Assembly: GCA_002726335.1 (NCBI GenBank)
Contig: PBSR01000224.1
Location: 1 to 41,257 of the forward strand
Origin: Gemmatimonadaceae bacterium
GTDB taxonomy: Bacteria; Latescibacterota; UBA2968; UBA8231
DNA: 41,257 nucleotides
Direction: 5' to 3'
Shown: positions 29,341-36,891 of the stretch, piece by piece
Position numbering within the stretch: the stretch's first letter is position 1
Layout: each line of letters opens with the position of its first letter
The notes under the pieces: model-generated
Seen by the model: the letters and a program-made list of their open reading frames with translations, nothing else
The model's database searches: none
What the model was told of the DNA's origin: nothing
Translations under genes and position numbers: made by a program

Positions 29341-30528
29341 CTAGGCGGAAGCAGTCGTTGCGGACCTCTCCTGCGACGGCTGACTCTCAGCGGGTGGCAC
29401 CCACTGAGATACGATGAGGGAAATCAGGGCCAGAAGCGAGCCGCTGAGGAAGATGACCCGGTAGCCGAAGTGATACCAGGCGAAGCCACCGATCAACGGT
29501 GCGATCACGGCGGCCAGATGATTCATCGTCACACCCATCGACAACGTTGGCTGCAGATCGGCGTCACTGGAGATCCGGTATATGTAGGTATTGAGGGCGA
29601 TACTGCCGAAGAAGATCAGGTTGTCGATGCAATACAGGGCGTAGAGCGTCGGGCGGTGGTCGATCAGTGCGTACCCGGCGAAGACGAACACAAGACCTAC
29701 GTAGCTGGCGCTGAGCATGACCCGCTCACCGAAATGATCGACGAGGCGCCCGAGCCAGGACGCCGACAAGGTGATCAGCGTCTGGTTGATCAGGACCAGG
29801 ATCATCGTCGTCTCCACCGGCATGCCGTGCACCTTCACGAGGGCAAAGATGGCGAAGGTGATGAACATCTGTTTGCGGCAGCCCTGCAGGAAATTGAGAG
29901 CATAGTAGAGGTAGTACTTCCGTCGGAAGACGAAGCGCGACTCGGGCTCGGTGCGCTCCCGCGAGGCAAACAGCAGGGCCATACCACCGCAGACCGTCAC
30001 CAGGCCGGCGAGGACGAACATGCCTTCGTAGCTGACATGACGCAGGACGAGGATGCACAGACCGATGGCCAGCAACCAGGCGGCGCTGCTGATCGAGCGC
30101 AGCCGCCCCAGCCACTTGCCCTTCTCACCTTCCGGCGACAGTGTCAGGGCCATGGCCTGTTCCAGCGGCACCCAGCAGTGGAACCCGATGCTCCAGACCA
30201 GCGAGAACAGGGCCAGACTCATCACTGAGTCCACCCACTGGTACGCGGCCAGTCCCAGACCCATCACCGCCAGCGCCAGTACGGCCACCAGAGACGGCGC
30301 CCAGCGGATCATCAGGGCGACGAAGAGGACGTTGAGGAAGCCCGGGACCTCTCGCAGGGCCTCGATGCTGCCGAGCTGATGGGGCTCGATACCGAGACGC
30401 TCGACGATGAAGTTGTTGAACAGCGTCAGCTGCACGCCGAAGAAGAAACCGACACCGGCGACGGCCACCGCCAGCATGGCAAAGCTTCGGGTCCAGCCGG
30501 AGAAGGGCGATGTCACTGGCAGAACCAT
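29341..30528 (-). CDS. Major facilitator superfamily transporter
   Basis: A 395-residue protein with about twelve membrane helices in two halves separated by a charged loop (about residues 200-215, ASRERTEPESR). Position at the head of a sugar-degradation operon suggests uptake of the operon's substrate, probably a free or acetylated sugar or sugar acid. The first helix starts right after a short N-terminus. The ATG at 30528 has no strong ribosome-binding site. Substrate cannot be read from sequence. Confidence 0.88.
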   Translation of the reverse strand: MVLPVTSPFSGWTRSFAMLAVAVAGVGFFFGVQLTLFNNFIVERLGIEPHQLGSIEALREVPGFLNVLFVALMIRWAPSLVAVLALAVMGLGLAAYQWVDSVMSLALFSLVWSIGFHCWVPLEQAMALTLSPEGEKGKWLGRLRSISSAAWLLAIGLCILVLRHVSYEGMFVLAGLVTVCGGMALLFASRERTEPESRFVFRRKYYLYYALNFLQGCRKQMFITFAIFALVKVHGMPVETTMILVLINQTLITLSASWLGRLVDHFGERVMLSASYVGLVFVFAGYALIDHRPTLYALYCIDNLIFFGSIALNTYIYRISSDADLQPTLSMGVTMNHLAAVIAPLIGGFAWYHFGYRVIFLSGSLLALISLIVSQWVPPAESQPSQERSATTASA

Positions 30529-30557
30529 CTATGGTACTTCACGTTCGCTCCCCCGCG

Positions 30558-30627
30558 CCCGCAGGCTCTGTTGGCTTGTCGTTTTCTCGAATCCAGAAGC
30601 CACACAATGTACCCATATGCCTGCGGG
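30558..30627. promoter_or_regulatory. 9-bp inverted repeat between divergent MFS and TPR genes
   Basis: CCCGCAGGC at 30558-30566 and GCCTGCGGG at 30619-30627 are exact complements, 52 bases apart, in the 117-base gap between the divergent genes. They may be two operator half-sites or a long-range stem. No clear promoter hexamers were found here. Confidence 0.3.
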
Positions 30628-30645
30628 GGTTCCAGACCGTATCCT

Positions 30646-32028
30646 ATGGAAATGAACAATCCGGCCACAGCGCTGCAGGGACTCACCGCGGCTCGAAGAA
30701 TCGCCCTGTTGTGGGTCGTCGCTCTGGCCGCAGGCGCAGTGTCGACATCAGCGGCAGCGCCCCTTGATCCCGCCGCGAAGGCGCGCACGTTCACCGCCCT
30801 GGGTGATCACCGCCGGGCCGCCGGGCTCTACCAGCAGATCCTCGATGGAGTCTCCGAGCAGGATCAGGCGCCACTCGAGATCCACCGGGGCCTCGCCGGG
30901 GCACTGTGGATGGCCGGCGATGCCATCGAGGCCCTGGGCGCCGCAACCCGGGCCCTCGAGCTGTATCCGGAGGACGCCGCCCTGCTACGGGTTGCAGGTG
31001 GGATACACGCCAGTCAGGGGCAGTACGCGACGGCCATCGAGCGCCTGTACCAAGCCGCACTGCTGGATCCGGGGCAGGCCGCCGATCACGCCAATCTGGG
31101 AGGCCTGTACACCTCGCTGGGTCGATACGATGAGGCCGAAGCCGCACTTCTACGCGCCGCAACACTGGCCCCGGAAGACGCCGTGGTCAGCCGACGTCTT
31201 GGTGCGCTCTATCTCAAACGGCATCGCTTCGTCGAGGCCAGACAGCAGTTGGAGCAGGCAGCCCGTCTCGATTCCACATCCCCTACGACCTTCTATTTCC
31301 TCGGTCAGGCTCTGGAGGGCCTCAGCGACTCTGAGCCAGCCCTTGCACAGTATGACAGGGCGCGACAGCTCGACCCCAGCTACCTCGATGCCCACTACCG
31401 CGTAGCGCAGCTGGCGCGCCGTCTGGACCGGCCGACCCGGGCTGACAGCGCTCTGGCTGAGTACCAGCACCTGCAGGATGTGGGTGGTGGCGATGTAGAC
31501 GCACTCAAGCAGATGCGCCTGCTGCGGGATGCCATCGTCGAGTCCGGCGAGCAGACCGATCACATCTTCGCCCTGGCCAGGTTCCTCCTCGCCTACGACT
31601 ACCTCGACGAAGCGCAGAACCGGTTTGAGGCCGTTCTCCACCGGCGCCCCGGTGACTACCAGACGTTGAATCAGCTGGGTAACATCCACCTGAAGCGACG
31701 ATCGCCGGACCTGGCCCTGGAACGGTACGAGGAGGCCCTGGGCATTGCGCCCGAGTTCACCCCCGCCGCCCTGAACGCGGGCAACGCCAGTATGCTGCTG
31801 CGACGGCCTGATCGCGCCCGGACCTACTATGAGCGCGTCGTGTCGCTGGCTCCCGATGTGGCTATGGGATGGTTCGGTCTGGGCTCGTCCCATCTCGAGT
31901 TGGGTCAGCCGGGATCGGCTGTCCGTATCTACGAGCAGGGACTGGAGAGATCACGGCCGGAAGGCAGAACGAGAAAGGCCTTCCTCGAACAGCTGAGGAA
32001 GGCGCGGCGAGCCCTGGAGAGTCGGTAG
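30646..32028 (+). CDS. Exported tetratricopeptide-repeat protein
   Basis: A 460-residue protein with an N-terminal signal sequence (basic ARR then a hydrophobic stretch to about residue 38, ending STSAAAP) and roughly ten TPR units, for example LGGLYTSLGRYDEAEAALLR and LGNIHLKRRSPDLALERYEEA. TPRs mediate protein-protein contacts, so a periplasmic scaffold is likely; the partner is unknown. Start choice is uncertain among ATGs at 30607, 30646 and 30652. 30646 gives a standard signal peptide. It converges with the ExbD gene, with only 11 bases between the stop codons. Confidence 0.8.
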   Translation: MEMNNPATALQGLTAARRIALLWVVALAAGAVSTSAAAPLDPAAKARTFTALGDHRRAAGLYQQILDGVSEQDQAPLEIHRGLAGALWMAGDAIEALGAATRALELYPEDAALLRVAGGIHASQGQYATAIERLYQAALLDPGQAADHANLGGLYTSLGRYDEAEAALLRAATLAPEDAVVSRRLGALYLKRHRFVEARQQLEQAARLDSTSPTTFYFLGQALEGLSDSEPALAQYDRARQLDPSYLDAHYRVAQLARRLDRPTRADSALAEYQHLQDVGGGDVDALKQMRLLRDAIVESGEQTDHIFALARFLLAYDYLDEAQNRFEAVLHRRPGDYQTLNQLGNIHLKRRSPDLALERYEEALGIAPEFTPAALNAGNASMLLRRPDRARTYYERVVSLAPDVAMGWFGLGSSHLELGQPGSAVRIYEQGLERSRPEGRTRKAFLEQLRKARRALESR

Positions 32029-32039
32029 CTGTCAGTCAG

Positions 32040-32444
32040 TCAACGGATACCGATGGCCTCCACCCCGTTTTTCCGCATGACGTCCAGCAGATGCATGACA
32101 TCGCGATAGGCGATGTCGCCGGCGCCGGTGAACATCACCTTGCGCTCGCCGTCCATTCCCGGTGGCAGCAATTCGCTCAATTCGCCCGGCAACTCCTGTT
32201 CGGTGACCTCCTTGCCATTGAGCAGAATCTGTCCCTCCGCCGTGAGCACGACGATGGGATCCTGGCGTACGGCCCCGGCGGACACCCCGGACCCCTCCTG
32301 GGGCAGCGTTGTTGCCATGGTCTCGATGATGATCGGCGTAATCACGAGAAAACCGAGCAGCAGCGACAGAGACACATCCCCGAGGGGCGTGATGTTGATC
32401 GCCGATTCGGCGCGGTTGCCTTTGCGTGGGCGTCGTCGGGCCAT
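32040..32444 (-). CDS. ExbD-type biopolymer transport protein
   Basis: ExbD partners ExbB in the inner-membrane motor that harvests proton-motive force. The 134-residue protein has a basic N-terminus, one membrane helix starting INITPLGDVSLSLL, and a periplasmic domain ending with IAYRDVMHLLDVMRKNGVEAIGI, typical of ExbD/TolR. The essential membrane Asp (E. coli ExbD Asp25) is present in PLGDV. It begins 3 bases after the ExbB-ExbD fusion, with GGAG upstream of the ATG. It is therefore the second ExbD encoded here and the only one with an intact proton-binding Asp. Confidence 0.93.
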   Translation of the reverse strand: MARRRPRKGNRAESAINITPLGDVSLSLLLGFLVITPIIIETMATTLPQEGSGVSAGAVRQDPIVVLTAEGQILLNGKEVTEQELPGELSELLPPGMDGERKVMFTGAGDIAYRDVMHLLDVMRKNGVEAIGIR

Positions 32445-32447
32445 CCC

Positions 32448-33560
32448 TCACTCCACCCTGGAGGCGACGAGATCGACGGAGGGGGCCCCAATGACCTTGC
32501 ACACATCCATCACCGAGAGGATATCGCGATACGCGAGGTTCTCGGCGCCCTTGATCACAACCGGTTTGCCTTCCTGCCCCCGGTAAGCCAGCGACAGTTC
32601 ACTCTGCAGCGTACTGCGGTCGACGGCCTTCAGGTTGACGAACATGACGCCGTCGCCCTGAATCGAGAGAACGACGCTCTGATCCTGTTCTGACAACTGC
32701 TCGATGGCCTCCGCCTTGGGCGTGTCGACCTGTACGCCCTCGCGAATCATGGGCGTGACGATCATGAAGATGATGAGCAGTACCAGGGCGACGTTGACGA
32801 TGGGTGTGATGTCGGGCAGGGCGGACAGCTTCGTGCCGCCCTCCGCGGTTCGGCGCTCGTGGCGAGGCGACCCGGCGCGTGACCCGGTGAGCGTGAGTTG
32901 CCGCCGCACAACGCCCTGTACCAGCTGGCGGGCGCGGTTGTCGATGTCGACGGACATGACATCGACCCGGTTCATAAAGTAATTGTAGGCCCAGAGAGCG
33001 GGCATGGCGACGAACAGTCCGATAACGGTCGTCACCAGCGCCTCGGAGACACCACTGGATACGGCGGCCAAGCCACCCCCACCGGTCTCGGCGATGCCGC
33101 GGAAGGCGGCGATCAGACCCGTGACCGTACCGAAGAGCCCCAGGAAGGGCGCCACGCCGGCGACGGTTGCCATACTGGTGAGCCGGGCCCGGAGGTTGAT
33201 GACGGCCACATCCACCTGACGCGTCGTGGCCTCGTCCACGGCCTCGAGGATCAGGTCGCCGTCGCTCTCTTCACTGCGCAGTCTTTCGTACTCGGCCAAA
33301 CTGCCACCGACGACACTGGCCAGCGAGGCGAACTCGCCGTACTCGGGGGCGACGGCCCGCGAGTGCAGAGCGTCGGTATCGGTAATGTCCCGTGTCTCGT
33401 CAGCGAAAGTGCGGCTGTTGCGCGCTGACCAGCGCAGTGCCGCCAGACGCTCGACGACGACGGCCATCGAATACACCGACAGGACGCCGAGCAGGAGAAT
33501 GATCCCCTTCCCTGTAAGGGCCATGCTGGCCCACATCTCGCCTAGCATTCCGCCGCCCAC
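32448..33560 (-). CDS. ExbB-ExbD fusion protein with Asn at the ExbD proton site
   Basis: A single 370-residue frame joins an ExbB/TolQ domain to an ExbD/TolR domain. The ExbB half (about residues 1-215) has three helices with GLFGTVTGLIAAF and SEALVTTVIGLF, keeping the motor Glu and Thr (E. coli ExbB Glu176, Thr181). A linker of about 30 residues (RHERRTAEGG region) leads to the ExbD half: helix ITPIVNVALVLLIIF and periplasmic domain ending AYRDILSVMDVCK. The essential Asp of ExbD is replaced by Asn (codon AAC). Normally these are two genes. The GTG start is one base after the DUF4159 stop; an ATG four codons later is possible. Confidence 0.92.
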   Translation of the reverse strand: MGGGMLGEMWASMALTGKGIILLLGVLSVYSMAVVVERLAALRWSARNSRTFADETRDITDTDALHSRAVAPEYGEFASLASVVGGSLAEYERLRSEESDGDLILEAVDEATTRQVDVAVINLRARLTSMATVAGVAPFLGLFGTVTGLIAAFRGIAETGGGGLAAVSSGVSEALVTTVIGLFVAMPALWAYNYFMNRVDVMSVDIDNRARQLVQGVVRRQLTLTGSRAGSPRHERRTAEGGTKLSALPDITPIVNVALVLLIIFMIVTPMIREGVQVDTPKAEAIEQLSEQDQSVVLSIQGDGVMFVNLKAVDRSTLQSELSLAYRGQEGKPVVIKGAENLAYRDILSVMDVCKVIGAPSVDLVASRVE

Positions 33561-33561
33561 G

Positions 33562-34878
33562 CTACTTGATCCCAGCCATCAACTGCTGCGTCACCCCACC
33601 CTCCTGGGTCAGGGCGAAGACGACGGTGTTTACCGTAAACTGCAGGTGCCGTGTCCCGTCGACGGCGAGCATCGCATTCGTCGTGCCCTCGCGGCCCGAG
33701 GCGGTGCTGACCTGTTGATCGGTGAACAGCACGGCGAGGCGGTCACCCACCATGAGGCCCATGTCCCCCAGAGTCCGGCGGGAGACACCCTCTGGAGTCG
33801 TGAACACGGCGACGTTGTCGCGTACGGCCATATCGAAGTCGAAGTAGGAATGGTACAAGGGGTGGGTGGGCTTCAGGTAGACGAAGCGCCAGTCCTGCCC
33901 CTCGTAGAGGCCTTGCGTGGACAGAGCTTCGCGCAGCCGGTCAAACTTGGGGCCACTGAGCTTCTCGTTCGGTCCGGACGTGGTCAAGGCGAAGCCGCCG
34001 TTGGCCAGGTAGTGACCGAGACTCTCCAGTTCCAACTCACTCGACGAATGGACTTCGCCGAACCAGGAGGGCAACAGCAGCCAGGGCACCTGGTTGATGC
34101 GCGGATCATCCAGCGGAATCGGGCCCAGGTAGTCAGCCTCGATGCCGGTGTACTCGTCGAGCGCCTTGATAAGGAAATCAAGGTTCGCATAGCTCGTGAT
34201 CTGCGATCTCAGCTGCGCGGAGTTGCCCGAGGCATGGCCGCCGCTGCCGGCGACGGTGCGGTTCTGCGTGAACGCCTGCGCCAGATGGATATAACCAGAG
34301 ATCTTGCGCCGGTCGTCAGGATCCTGGATGACCATCGCCTGGTACTGGCCGGTGTCCATGTCCTTGATGGCCAGCATGTCGAGGTTCATGTCGATCTGCG
34401 CCGTCGACTCCTTGACGCCACGAACTTCGACGTTGCTCAACGTCGGCAAAGCCAGAGCGAAGGATCCGCCGCCAGCACCGGTGGCAGTGCCGGATCCGAT
34501 GCCCATGCGCGCGCTGCGGCGCAGCGACGGCGGCGCGATCTTCGAGGCGTCGAGGTCGCTGAGCAGATTGTCGGTGCGCATGGCCACCATAGCCTGCACC
34601 TGCTGCACTCGAGTCCGTGCGACTTTCGTCTTCTGCCGCAGATAGCTGCCACGCGGCACCGGCGTCTTGCGGAACTCGAGCACCCGCGTCGTTGAACGTG
34701 GGGGCTTGATGAACACACTCGGCGGCGGTGGCGGCTCGAAGGTGATGCGTTGCACGGCCTCACGGACACGCTCACCGAGACTCAGGTACGAACCGAGCAC
34801 AACGAAGTGCACGACCGCCGAGGCACACAGGCCGACGAGCCACCACTTCGGTTGCCGTATGAGGACGCTCGTACTCAT
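33562..34878 (-). CDS. TonB-like protein with a C-terminal DUF4159 domain
   Basis: A 438-residue protein. The N-terminus has one membrane helix (about residues 12-32) holding Ser20 and His24, the same SxxxH spacing as the TonB residues that engage ExbB/ExbD. A short proline-rich stretch (FEPPPPPSVFIKPP) follows, then a basic, low-complexity segment. The C-terminal half (about residues 205-410) matches DUF4159, with NLDFLIKALDEYTGIEADY, a VPWLLLPSW block and FVYLKPTHPLYHSYFDF. No TonB C-terminal domain is present. It lies directly upstream of the ExbB-ExbD fusion and ExbD, so it is the presumed output of that motor. The ATG at 34878 is preferred over a distant upstream start. Confidence 0.88.
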   Translation of the reverse strand: MSTSVLIRQPKWWLVGLCASAVVHFVVLGSYLSLGERVREAVQRITFEPPPPPSVFIKPPRSTTRVLEFRKTPVPRGSYLRQKTKVARTRVQQVQAMVAMRTDNLLSDLDASKIAPPSLRRSARMGIGSGTATGAGGGSFALALPTLSNVEVRGVKESTAQIDMNLDMLAIKDMDTGQYQAMVIQDPDDRRKISGYIHLAQAFTQNRTVAGSGGHASGNSAQLRSQITSYANLDFLIKALDEYTGIEADYLGPIPLDDPRINQVPWLLLPSWFGEVHSSSELELESLGHYLANGGFALTTSGPNEKLSGPKFDRLREALSTQGLYEGQDWRFVYLKPTHPLYHSYFDFDMAVRDNVAVFTTPEGVSRRTLGDMGLMVGDRLAVLFTDQQVSTASGREGTTNAMLAVDGTRHLQFTVNTVVFALTQEGGVTQQLMAGIK

Positions 34879-34985
34879 CGTCGCTTCAGAGTCTATTCCC
34901 GAAATCCGAGGTAGAAAATCGACGGAGCGGGCACCGTGCCCCTCCTGGCACACGGCGCCCGGCTTCGTCAGATACCAACTACGTC

Positions 34986-35019
34986 AGCGAGCTTGCTCGC
35001 CCTAGCGAGCTTGCTCGCC
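34986..35019. repeat. Two 16-bp direct repeats, each a mini-hairpin, after the CBM9-like gene
   Basis: AGCGAGCTTGCTCGCC occurs at 34986-35001 and identically at 35004-35019, separated by CT. Each copy contains GCGAGC-TT-GCTCGC, a 6-bp stem with a 2-base loop, and the pair can form one longer stem. They begin two bases past the stop of the secreted-protein gene (- strand). No T-run follows. Possible roles: mRNA 3'-end stabiliser between genes of unequal expression, or REP-like element. Confidence 0.85.
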
Positions 35020-35021
35020 GT

Positions 35022-35975
35022 TTACTTGTAGAGCGACTTGACTGCGCCCCAGGTCGTCGCCTCCACGGCCGTCTGGTTGGTCGTGTTGGCGTCGGACAGA
35101 ACGAAGCGCGGCCACTTGGCGTTGGTGCCCAGATCGTTCTGGTCACCGCCGAAGTACGTCTGACCATAGCTGTCGTCACCGTCCGGATCGGGGATGATGA
35201 AACGACCGCGGAACGCGAAACCGGCGCCCACGTTGCTACGCAGATCCGGAGCGAAGAGGAACACGAGGTCCCACGGAGCGTTCGCCTCGAACCAGTACCC
35301 GGTGGCGCTCGGACCGCCGCGTACTTCGGCGCCGAGGAAGTAGCTCGGGTCGTCACCGTAGATGACCTGCGAACCCTCGCCGTCGGCGTAGTGTGCGATG
35401 TGCATCGAGTGACCAGCCTCGCCAGTGTTGAGCGGGCTGACGCGCCATTCGACGATGGTATTGCCGTTGTTCGGACCGGCACCGTCACTCAGGTCCATGG
35501 TGATCCAGAAGGTGTCACGCTGCCAGAAGTTGGCATCACCACCATCGGGAGCCGGAATGATGTCGTAGTGGTTGTCGACGTTATCGGCGGCGGTATACAG
35601 ATTGTCGGCGTCCCAGGCGAAGAAGTAGTGCGTCGTCAGGTCGGCGTCCGTGCCGTTCTCTGCCGGATCCTCACCATCGGCCAGGTACAGGTTGTTGTCG
35701 AGATCGATGGCGTAGATACGGATCCGACGGGACTCGAGATCAGAGTCCTTCGAGTAGCCGTACTGGTCACCCCACTGGAACACCTGCGACGGTGCCCACG
35801 ACAGGTGGTAACCGTGTGCCTTGATGTTGCTGATGTCACCGTCGATCGCCTCGGAGAGGTTCGGGATCGAACCGTCACCGGAATACCAGAAGTTGCCATT
35901 GCCCATCAACTGAGCACTGGCGGCTGTGGACAGGGCCAGAGCCCCGGCCAGACCGAACAGAACTACGCGCTTCAT
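35022..35975 (-). CDS. Secreted protein with CBM9-like domain
   Basis: A 317-residue exported protein. The signal peptide (MKRVVLFGLAGALALSTAASA) is well formed with cleavage before QLMGN. The mature part resembles carbohydrate-binding module family 9-type beta-sandwiches: FFAWDADNLYTAADNVDN and FWQRDTFWITMDLSD match the alternating 'WD..LY.a..v.D' and 'RD...i.lD' pattern. It has no Cys and many Asp/Asn, suggesting calcium binding. A strong AGGAG lies 7-8 bases before the ATG at 35975. It precedes the TonB-like gene and may be expressed at higher level than the motor genes. Substrate binding is inference. Confidence 0.78.
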   Translation of the reverse strand: MKRVVLFGLAGALALSTAASAQLMGNGNFWYSGDGSIPNLSEAIDGDISNIKAHGYHLSWAPSQVFQWGDQYGYSKDSDLESRRIRIYAIDLDNNLYLADGEDPAENGTDADLTTHYFFAWDADNLYTAADNVDNHYDIIPAPDGGDANFWQRDTFWITMDLSDGAGPNNGNTIVEWRVSPLNTGEAGHSMHIAHYADGEGSQVIYGDDPSYFLGAEVRGGPSATGYWFEANAPWDLVFLFAPDLRSNVGAGFAFRGRFIIPDPDGDDSYGQTYFGGDQNDLGTNAKWPRFVLSDANTTNQTAVEATTWGAVKSLYK

Positions 35976-36120
35976 CGGAATTCTCCTACGAAGGGTTTGA
36001 AATAACAGGGATCCACTGCGTACCGCAGCGATGGCCCTGGTGCGATGGTTGGTTGGTAGCAAGATACTGCTTCATCGAGTGTCGATATGCCTCCTTTCAC
36101 GTCTGCCTATACATCGAACG

Positions 36121-36143
36121 AAAAAACAAGCCCCTATCGGGCC
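36121..36143 (-). terminator. Candidate intrinsic terminator after the lipoprotein gene
   Basis: On the - strand GGCCC-GATAG-GGGCT forms a 5-bp stem (including one G-U pair) and is followed by TGTTTTTT. The stem overlaps the TAG stop codon of the lipoprotein gene. The T-run is convincing but the stem is short, so partial termination between the lipoprotein and CBM9-like genes is likely. Confidence 0.5.
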
Positions 36144-36880
36144 GCCACGCCTGCGTCAACGATTCGACTGTCGACGGCAAAGCGGAACTCCAGGTCCGTC
36201 TGCGTCTTCGGAATGTCATAGATGCCGAACTCGAGAACCAGCCGGTCAAGGTGCAGCACAACTTCCTCGGTGTCGAGCGGCAGTGGGTCGAAGGCCAGCT
36301 TGCCCGAGTACGTGTTGCCTTTGAAGACGAAGCTGTTCGGCTGGAAGATCGCGCCACGTAACACCGCCATGCGCTCCAGGTAGATCTTCTGGGCGTTGCC
36401 GCTCTGCACTCCGCGGGACAGCCAGTAGGTCTCGAAGTTACGTGGGTCTCCCGTCGCGCTGGTCCGCGTCAGGGCGTAGGGTCGCAGTACTTTGCCACGA
36501 TCGGTGACCAGATGACATCGCTGCGGCTCGGCCAGAACCTTGTCGAACGTCGGATTGCTCAGCGTCAGTTGGAAGATCGTGAAGCGCTGCGGCACGAATC
36601 CCTGGTCGTAGTCTACGTGACGGTAGACGTAAGGGTTCTCGACACCAGGGATCTGTGCATCGAGCATGTCTGCGGACAGATGCTCGACGCGCAGCCGCAG
36701 GCCCTCATGCACATATGACACGCTGCCGTCCACGGGATTGACCTCATACTGGCCGGAAGCCGTCACTCCGGGTTCCAGTTCGACCTTGTGCATCGCCTGG
36801 ATCGGTGTCAGAGACAGGCAGCCCACACCCAGCAGCAGGGCCGCGGCACCGACCAGGAGCCACGCTTTGGTTCGTTTCAC
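36134..36880 (-). CDS. Lipoprotein of unknown function
   Basis: A 248-residue protein beginning MKRTKAW (GTG start at 36880). The signal sequence ends in LLGVGC, a lipobox with Cys near residue 21, so it is membrane-anchored by lipid. The mature part is mostly beta-rich with no recognised domain; there is one PQRCHL cysteine in the middle. I prefer the GTG at 36880 because GAGGGTG lies upstream. A GTG at 36895 overlapping the TPR stop (GTGA) is the alternative. It follows the large TPR gene directly and precedes a candidate terminator. Confidence 0.75.
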   Translation of the reverse strand: MKRTKAWLLVGAAALLLGVGCLSLTPIQAMHKVELEPGVTASGQYEVNPVDGSVSYVHEGLRLRVEHLSADMLDAQIPGVENPYVYRHVDYDQGFVPQRFTIFQLTLSNPTFDKVLAEPQRCHLVTDRGKVLRPYALTRTSATGDPRNFETYWLSRGVQSGNAQKIYLERMAVLRGAIFQPNSFVFKGNTYSGKLAFDPLPLDTEEVVLHLDRLVLEFGIYDIPKTQTDLEFRFAVDSRIVDAGVAAR

Positions 36881-36891
36881 GTTGATCACCC

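Noticed and set aside
30379..30645. Upstream extension of the TPR frame into the MFS gene
   Set aside because: The extension overlaps the opposite-strand transporter and has no signal peptide; the ATG at 30646 gives a normal export signal.
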